Shown in pieces: positions 39,836 to 48,192 of a stretch of DNA of 64,000 bases. The position numbers and the translations under genes are program-made. The stretch is from contig NZ_BMZT01000002.1 in the NCBI RefSeq assembly GCF_014652935.1, positions 124,001 through 188,000 on the forward strand, written 5' to 3'. Position 1 is the stretch's first letter. Each line of letters begins with the position of its first letter. The stretch is from Luteimonas padinae. Lineage in GTDB: Bacteria > Pseudomonadota > Gammaproteobacteria > Xanthomonadales > Xanthomonadaceae. The notes under the pieces are model-generated. The model did not search any database. It was not told the origin of the DNA and worked only from the letters and a program-made list of their open reading frames with translations.

Positions 39836-41218
39836 ATGCAGGGCAATCCACGGGACGATTTCGAGTCGCTGGCGCGGCGCTACTGGGCTGCATGGGGCGA
39901 CGCGCTGCGCGCCGCGGCGCCGGGCATGGGCGCGATCCCGGGCATGGGCGGGCCGCACGTGCCGCCGCCGGGCGTCGAGGCCTGGCAGGATTCGCTGGAC
40001 TGGTGGGCGCGGCTCGCGCACGGCGGCCGCGCCGAGGCCGACGACGCGGTCGGCCATTTCAACCGCCAGGCGCGGCAGTGGTACGCGCGCATGCAGGAGG
40101 TGGCGGCGCGGTTCGCCGGCCAGGAGAACAACGCGGTGGACGTCGCGCGTGCGTGGAAGGAAGCGCTGGGCGCCGCCGGCGAGAACCCGTTCCCGGAGAT
40201 GCTGCGCAGGCTGCGCGGCCACGGCCTGCAGGGCCTGGAGCAGTGGGTCGAGGACGCATCGCCCTGGCTGCAATCGATGCGCGACGAAAGCGCCTCCTGG
40301 CTGCGCATGCCGGCGTTCGGCGCCGGCCGCGAGCACCAGGAGCGCATGCAGCAGCTGGCCGGGCACATGGCCGAGTATCAGCAGGCGTCCAGCGCCTATG
40401 CCGCGCTGATGGCCAAGGCGCAGCAGGAGGCGTTCCTGATTTTCGAGAACCGGCTGATCGACCACGAGGAGCCGGGACGTCAGCTGCAGTCGGCGCGCGC
40501 GCTGTTCGATCTCTGGATCGATGCCGCCGAGGAGGCCTATGCGGAGATCGCGCTGTCGCCCGAATTCCGCGAGGTCTACGGCCGGCTGGTGAACGCGCAG
40601 ATGCGCGTGCGCGCCGGCGTGCAGCGCATGGTGGAGGACGCCAGCGCGCTGCTGGGCATGCCCACGCGCAGCGAGCTCGATGGCGCCCACCGCAAGCTGG
40701 CGCAGCTCGAGCGCGAAGTGCGCAGGCTGCGCGATGTGCTGGCCCGTCCGCCGCGGCCTGAAGGCGTGCGTCGGCAGTCCGGGGATCCGCCGTCGCAGAC
40801 CGGGGCCGGCACGTCGCCAGGAACCCGGGCCCGGTCAGTGTCGAAGCGGGGCGGAGGCGCCAGCGCTGCCGGGGAGCGCGCCTCGCGGAAGCCCATGCGT
40901 GCCGGAACCACGACGGGGGCAACGCGGCGCGCCCCGACCGCCCCGGCCGCGACAACGCGGCGTAGCACCGCGGCGGCGGCTCCAGGCACCGGCACAGCCG
41001 CCCGCGCGCCGAAAGCGCCTGCGAAGCGCGCGTCGTCCGCACGCAGCGGCTTCGGCGGCGCGATCTCCGGCGCCGTGCCGCGCGCCCCGGAACCGATCGC
41101 GAAGAAGGCCGCGAAGGATGCGAAGGCAGCGAAGCGAGCGAAGTCAGCCGTGAAGAAGTCCTCGGGGAAGACGGCCGGAAAGTCCGCGGGCAAGTCCGCG
41201 AAGAAGGGGAAGCGCTGA
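39836..41218 (+). CDS. phaE: Class III PHA synthase subunit PhaE with Lys/Ala-rich tail
   Basis: PhaE is the non-catalytic subunit that activates PhaC in class III polyhydroxyalkanoate synthases. Residues 1-300 match PhaE: SLARRYWAAWGDALR, a helical middle region, and the late RLVNAQMRVRAGVQRMVEDA with a coiled-coil end. From about residue 305 the 460-residue protein continues in a long low-complexity Ala/Thr/Pro/Arg extension. Its last 38 residues hold 14 Lys and 2 Arg, like the histone-H1-like tails of PhaF/AlgP. Typical PhaE is about 360 residues. The ATG at 39836 has CGGAGG upstream; phaC follows after one base. Confidence 0.88.
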   Translation: MQGNPRDDFESLARRYWAAWGDALRAAAPGMGAIPGMGGPHVPPPGVEAWQDSLDWWARLAHGGRAEADDAVGHFNRQARQWYARMQEVAARFAGQENNAVDVARAWKEALGAAGENPFPEMLRRLRGHGLQGLEQWVEDASPWLQSMRDESASWLRMPAFGAGREHQERMQQLAGHMAEYQQASSAYAALMAKAQQEAFLIFENRLIDHEEPGRQLQSARALFDLWIDAAEEAYAEIALSPEFREVYGRLVNAQMRVRAGVQRMVEDASALLGMPTRSELDGAHRKLAQLEREVRRLRDVLARPPRPEGVRRQSGDPPSQTGAGTSPGTRARSVSKRGGGASAAGERASRKPMRAGTTTGATRRAPTAPAATTRRSTAAAAPGTGTAARAPKAPAKRASSARSGFGGAISGAVPRAPEPIAKKAAKDAKAAKRAKSAVKKSSGKTAGKSAGKSAKKGKR

Positions 41219-41219
41219 C

Positions 41220-42284
41220 ATGTACGGTCCGCTCAACATCACTCCCGCGGGGCTCGCCGAAGAAGCGATGCGCCTGCAGCAGAAGCTCGCCGCCGGCCTG
41301 CAGGTGCTGCGCGAGGTCGACGACGTCGACTTCGGGGCCACGCGGCGCGAGGAGGTCTGGCGCGACGGCAAGGTCGTGCTCTACCGCTTCATCGGCGAGC
41401 GCAGGCCTACGGCCGAGGTGCCGCTGCTGATCGCCTACGCGCTGGTCAACCGGCCATACATGGTCGACCTGCAGGACAACAAGTCGCTGGTGCGGCAGCT
41501 GCTCGCGCGCGGCCAGGACGTCTACATCATCGACTGGGGCTATCCCGACCGCTCCGACCGCTTCCTCGACCTCGAGGACTACATCGAGCGCTTCATCGGC
41601 GGCGCCGTCGACCACCTGCGCGAAGCGCATGGCGTGGACGCGGTCAACCTGCTCGGCATCTGCCAGGGCGGCGCGTTCTCGCTGAGCTACGCCGCGCTCA
41701 ACCCGGAGAAGGTGCGCAACCTCATCACCATGGTCACGCCGGTGGATTTCCACACGCCGGACAACATGCTGTCGAACTGGACGCGCGGCATGGATGTCGA
41801 CCTCTTCGTCGACACGCTGGGCAACGTGCCGGCCGACCTGATGAACATGTGCTACCTGACGCTGAAGCCCTGGCGCCTGTTCGTGCAGAAGTACGTCGGC
41901 ATGGCCGACATCCTTGACGACCGTGCGGCGATGGAGGACTTCCTGCGCATGGAGAAGTGGATCTTCGACTCGCCCGACCAGGCCGGCGAGGCCTTCCGCC
42001 AGTTCATCGCCATGTATTACCAGCGCAACGGCTTCGTCGAGGGCGGCATCGAGATCGGCGGCCGCGAGGTGCACCTGGGCATGGTCGAAATGCCGGTGCT
42101 CAACATCTACGCCGAGCAGGACCACCTGGTGCCGCCGTCGGCGTCGAAGCCGCTGCGCGGGCTGGTCGGCACTGACGACTACTCCGAACTGTCCTTCCGC
42201 GGCGGGCACATCGGCATCTACGTCTCCGGCCGCGCGCAGAAGGAAGTGCCCGACGCGATCCACGGCTGGCTGGCGCAGCGATGA
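41220..42284 (+). CDS. phaC: Class III PHA synthase catalytic subunit PhaC
   Basis: PhaC polymerises hydroxyacyl-CoA into polyhydroxyalkanoate at the granule surface. The 354-residue length is that of class III enzymes. The alpha/beta-hydrolase core has the cysteine nucleophile in GICQGG (Cys148), with Asp301 (YAEQDHLVPP) and His330 (RGGHIG) completing the triad. The substrate-region motif IDWGYPDRSDR is also present. It starts one base after phaE and overlaps a PspC-domain gene (ATGA), indicating cotranscription. Confidence 0.96.
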   Translation: MYGPLNITPAGLAEEAMRLQQKLAAGLQVLREVDDVDFGATRREEVWRDGKVVLYRFIGERRPTAEVPLLIAYALVNRPYMVDLQDNKSLVRQLLARGQDVYIIDWGYPDRSDRFLDLEDYIERFIGGAVDHLREAHGVDAVNLLGICQGGAFSLSYAALNPEKVRNLITMVTPVDFHTPDNMLSNWTRGMDVDLFVDTLGNVPADLMNMCYLTLKPWRLFVQKYVGMADILDDRAAMEDFLRMEKWIFDSPDQAGEAFRQFIAMYYQRNGFVEGGIEIGGREVHLGMVEMPVLNIYAEQDHLVPPSASKPLRGLVGTDDYSELSFRGGHIGIYVSGRAQKEVPDAIHGWLAQR

Positions 42285-42481
42285 ACGTGGAGCGTCCCCG
42301 GCTTGCCCGTCCGCTCGACGACCGCGTGCTCGCCGGCGTCGTCGGCGGCATCGCGCGCCGCTTCGGCTGGAGCTCGACCCTGCTGCGCGTGGTCTACGTG
42401 GTGGCCTCGGTGCTGTCGGCCGCATTCCCCGGCATCCTCGTTTACCTGGTGCTGTGGTTGCTGATGCCCGAGGACGGTTGA
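42281..42481 (+). CDS. Small PspC-domain membrane protein
   Basis: This 66-residue protein is a minimal PspC domain: DDRVLAGVVGGIARRFGW followed by one long hydrophobic segment (VVYVVASVLSAAFPGILVYL) and PEDG. PspC proteins are inner-membrane stress-response components, but stand-alone small ones have no defined role. Its ATG overlaps the phaC stop and its stop overlaps the next reading frame, so it belongs to the pha transcript. A link to granule or membrane stress is only suggested by position. Confidence 0.82.
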   Translation: MNVERPRLARPLDDRVLAGVVGGIARRFGWSSTLLRVVYVVASVLSAAFPGILVYLVLWLLMPEDG

Positions 42482-42954
42482 GCGCGCTGCGGCGCGCGGC
42501 GCGCCTTGTCGCCGGCGTCCTCGGCCTGGCGTGGACGCTGCCCAACACGCTGGTGGGCCTGGCCGTCGGACTGGCCGCGCTGCCATTCGGCGCCCGCATG
42601 CGCCTGCGCGGCCCCGAGCTCGCCCTCGTCTTCGACGGCGTGCCCTGGGGACCCGGCGGCGCGCTCACCCTGGGCAACGTCATCCTGCACACCGGCGACA
42701 GCCTCGACCGCGACTGCCTGACCTACGCCCATCGGGCGGGCCTGTGCGAGCAGCCCTCGGTGCGCCTGGTCGACCACGAGCGCGCGCACGTGCTGCAGTA
42801 CATGGCGCTGGGGCCCTTGTTCCTGCCGCTGTACTTCCTGTGCGGCGGCATCGGCGTGCGCAACCGCTTCGAGCGCGCCGCCGACCGCTACGCACTCACC
42901 GGCCGCGGCTGGTGGCCATGGCCGCGGCCGCCGATGGACGGTCGCGTGGATTGA
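42478..42954 (+). CDS. Putative zincin-like membrane protein (HExxH), unknown function
   Basis: The 158-residue frame has no recognised family name that I can assign. It contains hydrophobic segments near residues 11-37 and 108-125, HERAH at 100-104, and NRFERAADRYAL at 129-140. HExxH plus a downstream E-x-x-A-D is the layout of many small zinc-metallopeptidase-like proteins, but catalysis is unproven. The proposed start is TTG at 42478, overlapping the pspC stop (TTGA); no ATG or GTG upstream fits. It continues the overlapping phaE-phaC-pspC gene string. Confidence 0.65.
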   Translation: MSALRRAARLVAGVLGLAWTLPNTLVGLAVGLAALPFGARMRLRGPELALVFDGVPWGPGGALTLGNVILHTGDSLDRDCLTYAHRAGLCEQPSVRLVDHERAHVLQYMALGPLFLPLYFLCGGIGVRNRFERAADRYALTGRGWWPWPRPPMDGRVD

Positions 42955-43181
42955 CGTCGAGCTAACGGCGACTCCGGTAAGGTCGCAACCGTCGAAGAAA
43001 AAGCCGGACGGCCCGACAGCCCAAGGCAATCGCTTCGACGACGAGAGGCTCAGCCGCCCGGGAACATCCCGGACGACTGGGCCTTTCATATGTCCACAGC
43101 AGGGCCGCGACCTCGGGTTGACCCGATGCTTCGAGCCCCCCGCGAAGCGCTACTCTGGCGATTCCCGGAGGGCAGCCGCCA
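42955..43181. other. Structured intergenic region after the pha operon
   Basis: No gene is apparent. The stretch is rich in hairpins: AGGCTCAG (43046) pairs with CTGGGCCT (ending 43084) around an inner CCGGGA-ACA-TCCCGG stem (43058-43072), followed by TTTC. This may terminate the pha transcript. Another A-rich/GC hairpin region lies at about 43000-43030. It could equally encode a small RNA; the sequence alone does not decide. Confidence 0.35.
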
Positions 43182-43583
43182 ATGAACCGATTCTTCCTGC
43201 GTGACGGTCGCAGCGCCTGGTCGCTGTTCGTGCCGATCCTGCTCGCCGTAGCCTCCGGCATCCTGCTGGCCGACATCGTGCGCCACGTCGCCGGCGCGAC
43301 CTTTGCCGAGGATGACGAGCCCGCGGCAGCCGTTGCATCGGCGGCGCGCGACGCGGACGAAGGTGAAGCGGAGCCGGAGCCCGCAGCGGACGACGCGGCC
43401 GTGGTGACCGTCGGCCAGAGCAGCGGCGGCGACGTCGTGCTGCTGCCCGGCCCGATCGCGGCGATGCGCGACGGCGCGGAGCGCGCCTGCATCAACGACA
43501 CCATCGCGCTGCGCCGGCCGAACGGCTGGGAGCAGGGCCTGGAACACAGCGCGCCGCTGCGCTGCCGGGCCAGTTCGCCCTGA
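43182..43583 (+). CDS. Small membrane-anchored protein of unknown function
   Basis: This 133-residue protein is not recognised. It has one N-terminal membrane segment (about residues 14-33, SLFVPILLAVASGILLADIV). An acidic Ala/Glu/Asp-rich linker (about 42-73) follows, then a short C-terminal domain with two cysteines (ERACINDTIAL...LRCRASSP) probably in the periplasm. The ATG at 43182 has GGAGGG upstream. It is convergent with the NRDE gene. Confidence 0.6.
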   Translation: MNRFFLRDGRSAWSLFVPILLAVASGILLADIVRHVAGATFAEDDEPAAAVASAARDADEGEAEPEPAADDAAVVTVGQSSGGDVVLLPGPIAAMRDGAERACINDTIALRRPNGWEQGLEHSAPLRCRASSP

Positions 43584-43596
43584 CGGGGGCCGCGCT

Positions 43597-44424
43597 TCAG
43601 CCAGCGTGCTCCCGCATGCCGGGATTCGACAGGCCCGAATCCAGCGGCACCAAGGCAAGGCTGTCACCCAGGACACGGCCCGCGGGTCCGAAACGCCGTT
43701 CGACGAAGACGGCAGCACCGCCGCCCACCACGACCAGCGTGCTGCAGCGGGTGCCGTAGGCCTCGCCGCGGACGAAGGGTGGGGAGAGCATGCGTTCGAG
43801 CTCCAGTCCCACCCCGGTGTCGGGCAGCAGGGCGTCCGGCGCGACCGCGGTGTCGGCGAGCGCGTCGAACAGCGGCTCGAACGCGTCGATCGTCCGCGGA
43901 GGCTCGACCAGGCCGGCCATCGGGCGCAGCCAGGCATCGAGCGCCCGCGTCGCCGCCGTGCTCTTCGGCCACGGTGCGTCGAAGGCGCCGTTCGACATGG
44001 CGTGGATGCCGGGCGCCACATCGGCGTGCCCGGTGCGGGGATGGTTGCTGGCATGCACAAGCGAGGCGCCGTCCCAGAACAGCGCGTTGAAGGGGCCGTG
44101 GCCATCGCTGGCGGCGGGGCCTGCGGCGAAGGCCCTGGCGGACAGGTTGCCACGCACGAAATCGCGCACGAGCCATCCCCGTGAACGCGGATATACGCCA
44201 GCGGCATGGCCGTCGCGCACATTGGTGACCGCCGCCAGCCGACCACGCCCGGACACCTGCAGCCAGCCGCCACCCTGCACGAGGTCGCGTCCGCCGTAGA
44301 CCGCAGGCGCGTCGGGATCGGGGGCGGCACTTGCCGTGGGACGGGCGTGGAATTCGTCGCGGTTTGCGGCGATGACGAGGGGCCAGCGTGGATGCTGGCG
44401 CCAGGCGAGCGCGATCAGGCACAT
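43597..44424 (-). CDS. NRDE (TANGO2-like) family protein
   Basis: The 275-residue protein begins MCLIALAW and has the eponymous motif NRDE (VIAANRDEFHARPT, near residues 19-32). GGRDLVQGGGWLQVSGRGRL and TNVRDGH follow, typical of the NRDE/TANGO2 family. Cys2 after processing is a candidate Ntn-type nucleophile. The eukaryotic relative TANGO2 has been linked to heme and lipid handling, but the bacterial role is not established. The start codon is followed by a conserved N-terminus, so the start is secure. Confidence 0.88.
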   Translation of the reverse strand: MCLIALAWRQHPRWPLVIAANRDEFHARPTASAAPDPDAPAVYGGRDLVQGGGWLQVSGRGRLAAVTNVRDGHAAGVYPRSRGWLVRDFVRGNLSARAFAAGPAASDGHGPFNALFWDGASLVHASNHPRTGHADVAPGIHAMSNGAFDAPWPKSTAATRALDAWLRPMAGLVEPPRTIDAFEPLFDALADTAVAPDALLPDTGVGLELERMLSPPFVRGEAYGTRCSTLVVVGGGAAVFVERRFGPAGRVLGDSLALVPLDSGLSNPGMREHAG

Positions 44425-44627
44425 GCGGCCATCGTAGTCGCAGGAGTCGCCCGGTGCGCGAAAGAGGTTTCCGGCCCAGCACCGTGGCCAGTGGCCACGG
44501 CCGTACGTCCCTGTAGGCGGCGCTCCGTCCGTTGGTGCGCTGTGCTGCCGGTCAGGACATGATGCGGACGAAGGCCCGGCGACGGTATCGGCGCTGGCCC
44601 CGTCGCGGGGTCAGAAAAATCCTACGC

Positions 44628-44714
44628 TGGTGCCGGAAGAGGGACTCGAACCCTCACGCTTTTAAGGGCGGCGGATTTTGAGTCCGCTGCGTCTACCGAT
44701 TCCGCCATTCCGGC
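44628..44714 (-). tRNA. tRNA-Leu (anticodon CAA)
   Basis: Read on the minus strand the 87-base sequence starts GCCGGAATGGCGGAATCGGT and ends CTTCCGGCACCA. It has a long class II variable arm (GCCCTTAAAAGCG) and an anticodon loop CTCAAAA, so the anticodon is CAA. CCA is encoded. It lies 30 bases downstream of the cysteine dioxygenase gene on the same strand. Confidence 0.95.
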
Positions 44715-44744
44715 GCGGGCGCCAAGTATAGCGGCAGCGGATGC

Positions 44745-45356
44745 TCAGGCCGCTTCGTCGGTGCGCAGGGTGCTGTCCATGCGCAGGTGCCATTCGCCGG
44801 ATACCGCCTCGAAGCGCGAGCACTGCTCCAGCGGCCCCTCGTACACGTGCAGCGACACCGCGATGGCGCTGGAGTCGGCATTGCGGATCGTGTGGTACTC
44901 GTGCGGCGGGATCAGGCTGCCGGCGCTGCCGGGCCCCGCCTGCATGCCGCCGGCCGAGCGGAAGCGGAAGCGGTCGCCGTCGCGCTCCAGCAGCTCGAAC
45001 TGGGTGATTTCCAGCTCGCCTTCCCAGACCCCCTCGACGCACCAGCAGCCGGCGTGGTCGTGGATCGGGGTGCCCTGGCCCGGGCCCCAGGTCATGGCCA
45101 CCACGCTGTAGCCGTGTTCCGGGCTGCGATAGAGCTCGCGGCGCGCGTAATGGTCCTCGATCGGCTGGTGCACGCAGTCGGGCAGGCGCACGCCGGGGTC
45201 GCGGATCAGCTCGCACAGCACCCCGCGCAGCGCCGCGGTGACCGCGCGGCAGTCGCCGGCCGCCAGGGCCTGGTCGATGCCCGCCAGCAGGCGCTCGCGG
45301 CCGGGGAACGGGACGTCGGGGAAGGCGCCGCCGGCGCGATCGCTGGGCTTGCTCAT
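44745..45356 (-). CDS. Cysteine dioxygenase family protein
   Basis: The 203-residue cupin should oxidise cysteine (or a related thiol such as 3-mercaptopropionate) to the sulfinic acid with a non-heme iron. The three-histidine site is visible as His99 and His101 (TPIHDHAGCW) and His155 (PPHEYHTIRN). YSVVAMTWGPGQGTP before it is typical of the family. The residue pair that separates cysteine from mercaptopropionate enzymes cannot be judged safely here. It lies 79 bases downstream of the MetX-family gene, so both may act on sulfur amino acids. Confidence 0.85.
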   Translation of the reverse strand: MSKPSDRAGGAFPDVPFPGRERLLAGIDQALAAGDCRAVTAALRGVLCELIRDPGVRLPDCVHQPIEDHYARRELYRSPEHGYSVVAMTWGPGQGTPIHDHAGCWCVEGVWEGELEITQFELLERDGDRFRFRSAGGMQAGPGSAGSLIPPHEYHTIRNADSSAIAVSLHVYEGPLEQCSRFEAVSGEWHLRMDSTLRTDEAA

Positions 45357-45435
45357 GGCGTCGAGTGTACGACGGCCCGTCCGCTGCCCGCGCCGCGGCG
45401 CAGCATCCCCGGCGCGCAGCGCCCCGGTGCGGGAC

Positions 45436-46551
45436 TCACAGCGCCGCCAGGAAGCCGCCGATCGCGGGCGAGAAGCGCGCGAAGTCCACCAGGAACGCGT
45501 CATGGCCCTGGGGCGACTCCAGCGGCAGGAACTCCGCCGCCGAGCCCCCGGCGCGCAGGCCGTCGGCGATCTCCTCCTGTTGCTGCAGCGGGAACAGGAT
45601 GTCGGTGTGCACGCCGATCGCCAGCGCGCGCTCGACCCGGATCTTCGCCAGGCCTTCGGCCGTGGTGCCGCCGCAGGATTCGCCGATGTCGAACCAGTCC
45701 ATCGAGCGGCTGAGGTAGAGGTAGCAGTTGGGATCGAAGTTGCGCACGAAGCGGCGCGCGTGCGCCTCGAGATAGCTTTCGACCTCGAACTCCAGGCCGA
45801 AGGGATCCTCGTCGTCGCGGCGGTCGGAGTCCAGGCGCACGCGGCCGAAGCGGCCGTCCCACTCCAGCGCGGAGCGGTAGGTGATGACGCCGAGCTTGCG
45901 CGCCATGCGCATGCCGCTTTCGGGGTAGCGCGCGTCGTCGTAGTCGCCGTTGTTCCAGTCCGGATCGAGGCGGATGGCTTCGCGCTGCAGCGAGCGGATG
46001 GCGATCGAGAACGGCAGCGCGCGCGCCGCGCCCGACACGTTGACGTGGCTGCGCGCGATGCCGGGATGCCGCGCCAGCAGCGCCAGTGCCGCCATCCCGC
46101 CCATCGAGTTGCCGATGACGCAGGCCAGACGCTCGATCCCCAGCGCACGCACCACGTGCGCGGCGGCGTCGGCCACGTCCTCGATGGAGACATCGGGGAA
46201 GGCGAGCCGGTACGGCTGGCCGGTGCCCGGATCGATCGAGGCCGGACCGCTGGAGCCCTTGCAGCTGCCCAGCGAGTTCACGCAGACCACGTGCCAGCGC
46301 GTGGTGTCCACCGCCTTGCCCGGACCGACGATGGCCTCCCACCAGCCGGCTGCCGGATTGTCCTCGCTGGCCGCGGCGTGCGCGTCGGGGGACAGCCCGG
46401 TCAGGATCAGGATGGAGTTGTCGCCGGCGGCGTTGCGGCGGCCCCAGGTCTCGTAGGCGATGCGGCCCTGCGGCAGGACGCCGCCGCGCTTCATGGCGAA
46501 GCCGGCGGGCAGCTCGATCCAGCGCGTGCCGGGCGGGATGAATTCGGTCAT
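45436..46551 (-). CDS. metX: MetX-family acyltransferase, probable serine O-succinyltransferase
   Basis: This 371-residue alpha/beta-hydrolase-fold acyltransferase has the catalytic triad Ser149 (VIGNSMGGM), Asp317 (HTDILFPLQQQ) and His350 (SPQGHDAF). The MetX family contains homoserine O-acetyl- and O-succinyltransferases. In Lysobacteraceae closely similar proteins (MTEFIPPG start, VCVNSLGSCKG, GPAS) have been shown to use L-serine and succinyl-CoA, feeding cysteine synthesis. I favour that activity, with homoserine acylation as the alternative. The ATG at 46551 matches the known N-terminus. Confidence 0.85.
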   Translation of the reverse strand: MTEFIPPGTRWIELPAGFAMKRGGVLPQGRIAYETWGRRNAAGDNSILILTGLSPDAHAAASEDNPAAGWWEAIVGPGKAVDTTRWHVVCVNSLGSCKGSSGPASIDPGTGQPYRLAFPDVSIEDVADAAAHVVRALGIERLACVIGNSMGGMAALALLARHPGIARSHVNVSGAARALPFSIAIRSLQREAIRLDPDWNNGDYDDARYPESGMRMARKLGVITYRSALEWDGRFGRVRLDSDRRDDEDPFGLEFEVESYLEAHARRFVRNFDPNCYLYLSRSMDWFDIGESCGGTTAEGLAKIRVERALAIGVHTDILFPLQQQEEIADGLRAGGSAAEFLPLESPQGHDAFLVDFARFSPAIGGFLAAL

Positions 46552-46615
46552 GCCGTCAAGTCTAACGGCGACGGCCGTGGCGCCGGACAGGGTCGCGGCC
46601 CCCGGAGGCACCGCG

Positions 46616-47698
46616 TCACTTTCCGCCCAGCACCAGCTCCACGACGCCGTCGTGGGGCAGCGATACCGTGACCGGTGCCGACTCGATGTCGCCCGCGCTG
46701 CGCTCCACCGTGCCGCCGGCGGAGATCCGCGCCGATACCAGGGCGGTGGCGAGCTGCGACAGCGCCTGCGTCGGCATCGGGCTGTCGCTGTCGTCGAGCA
46801 CGATGTCCAGGGGCAGGGCGGAGACTTCGTGGCGCTCGGCGGCCACGGGCATCGGCGGGCCGTCGGGCGCGCGCGCCATCACGAACACGGTGCCGCGGCC
46901 GCCCAGGCGCTCGGCGACGCCCGGCGCCAGGCTGATGCGCACGCGCAGGCCGGGACCACCCGTGGTCGCCACCGCCGGGGCGTTGCCGGCCGTCGCCGCG
47001 GTGCCCGCGCCCGCGGTAGCGGCCTGGGCCGCAGGGGGCAGGCCGGCAGCCGTGCGTGCCGCGGCGATCTGGTTGCGCAGGCTGGCCGCGGTGGATGGAT
47101 CGACCTCCGGCAGCAGTGCCTCCCAGGTCGCGGCCGCTTCGGCATCCTGGCCGCGCTGGCGCTGGGCAACGCCGATGAACCAGCGCGCGCGCTGGTTGGA
47201 TGGCTGCAGGGCGACCGCGCGCTCGAGCAGGGCCAGGGCCTCGTCATCGAACAGGTTCTGCGAATGCGCCTGGGCGCTGGCCTGGGCCAGTTCCACCATC
47301 AGCGCCGGTTCGTCGGGCACCAGCGCCTGCGCCTTCGCGTAGGCGTCGCGCGCACCGGCATGGTCGCCCTGGACCGACAGCGAACGCGCCAGCAGGGCCC
47401 AGCCTTCCGGCTGCTGCGGATTGCGCTCCAGCTCCGCCCGAAGCTCGGCGACGGCTTCGGCGAACTGCGCGGGATCGGCGTGGGCGGTGGCGTCGAAACC
47501 ATCCGCGGACGGCGCGCGGACGGCGGGATCCAGCGCAGCCGGCGTGCCCAGCAGCTGGTACAGGCCGACTGTCAGCAGCGGCACCGCCGCGAGCAGCACC
47601 AGCCAGGTGCGCGGCGAGCCGCGCCGCAGCGGCGCCACCACCAGGGCGGTGGCCAGCAGCGATACGAACAGGACCGTGAGCAGGAAGACGCTGGCCAT
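46616..47698 (-). CDS. ccmI: Cytochrome c biogenesis protein CcmI (CycH)
   Basis: CcmI is an apocytochrome c chaperone of the system I maturation complex. The 360-residue protein has two N-terminal membrane segments (residues 1-20 and about 31-50). Tetratricopeptide repeats follow (QPEGWALLARSLSVQGDHAG, ALALLERAVALQPSNQRARW), then a C-terminal periplasmic domain. It overlaps ccmH by ATGA and is the last gene of the ccmCDEFGHI cluster. Confidence 0.9.
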   Translation of the reverse strand: MASVFLLTVLFVSLLATALVVAPLRRGSPRTWLVLLAAVPLLTVGLYQLLGTPAALDPAVRAPSADGFDATAHADPAQFAEAVAELRAELERNPQQPEGWALLARSLSVQGDHAGARDAYAKAQALVPDEPALMVELAQASAQAHSQNLFDDEALALLERAVALQPSNQRARWFIGVAQRQRGQDAEAAATWEALLPEVDPSTAASLRNQIAAARTAAGLPPAAQAATAGAGTAATAGNAPAVATTGGPGLRVRISLAPGVAERLGGRGTVFVMARAPDGPPMPVAAERHEVSALPLDIVLDDSDSPMPTQALSQLATALVSARISAGGTVERSAGDIESAPVTVSLPHDGVVELVLGGK

Positions 47699-48192
47699 CA
47701 CCACTCCTGTCCGTCGTCGACGGGATCGAGCGCGGCGCGGTTGCCGGCGGCGCGCCTGCGCACGACGACGACCACCACCGCCGCGCCGGCCAGCAGCACC
47801 ACCGCCGGGCCCAGCCACAGCAGCAGGGTGCCGCCGCCGAACTGCGGGCGGTAAAGCACGAACTCGCCGTAGCGGTCGACGAGGAAGGCCTTGATCTCGG
47901 CGTCGCTGCGGCCTTCGCGCATCAGGTTGAACACTTCGCGGCGCAGGTCGTGGGCGATCGGTGCGTCGGAATCGGCTAGCGACTGGTTCTGGCACATCAC
48001 GCAGCGCAGTTCGAGGGTCAGCTTGTGGAAGCGCTGCTCCTCCGCGCGGTCGTGGAATTCCAGCGGCTGTGCCGGGCGCGTGACCTGGGCGCGCGCCGGC
48101 GCGGGCGCGATGGCGAGCGCGCCGGCCAGCAGCAGCGTCAGGGCCGCGCCGAGCAGCATGGCGATCGGAAACGATGCCGGTCGCAGATTCAT
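47698..48192 (-). CDS. ccmH: Cytochrome c maturation protein CcmH
   Basis: CcmH is the thiol-oxidoreductase subunit that keeps the apocytochrome CXXCH motif reduced for heme ligation. The 164-residue protein has a signal/anchor at the N-terminus. The redox motif is LRCVMCQNQ (Cys64, Cys67), followed by the family segment SDAEIKAFLVDRYGEFVLYRP and a C-terminal membrane helix. It overlaps ccmG and ccmI on either side. Confidence 0.95.
   Translation of the reverse strand: MNLRPASFPIAMLLGAALTLLLAGALAIAPAPARAQVTRPAQPLEFHDRAEEQRFHKLTLELRCVMCQNQSLADSDAPIAHDLRREVFNLMREGRSDAEIKAFLVDRYGEFVLYRPQFGGGTLLLWLGPAVVLLAGAAVVVVVVRRRAAGNRAALDPVDDGQEW

Noticed and set aside
40059..42692. 877-codon minus-strand frame under phaE and phaC
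   Set aside because: PhaE and PhaC have clear motifs and close spacing; the reverse frame shows none.
24383..42954. Region considered as a genomic island or prophage
   Set aside because: There is no integrase, transposase, phage gene, attachment repeat or clear base-composition break; gene density and GC content match the neighbours.
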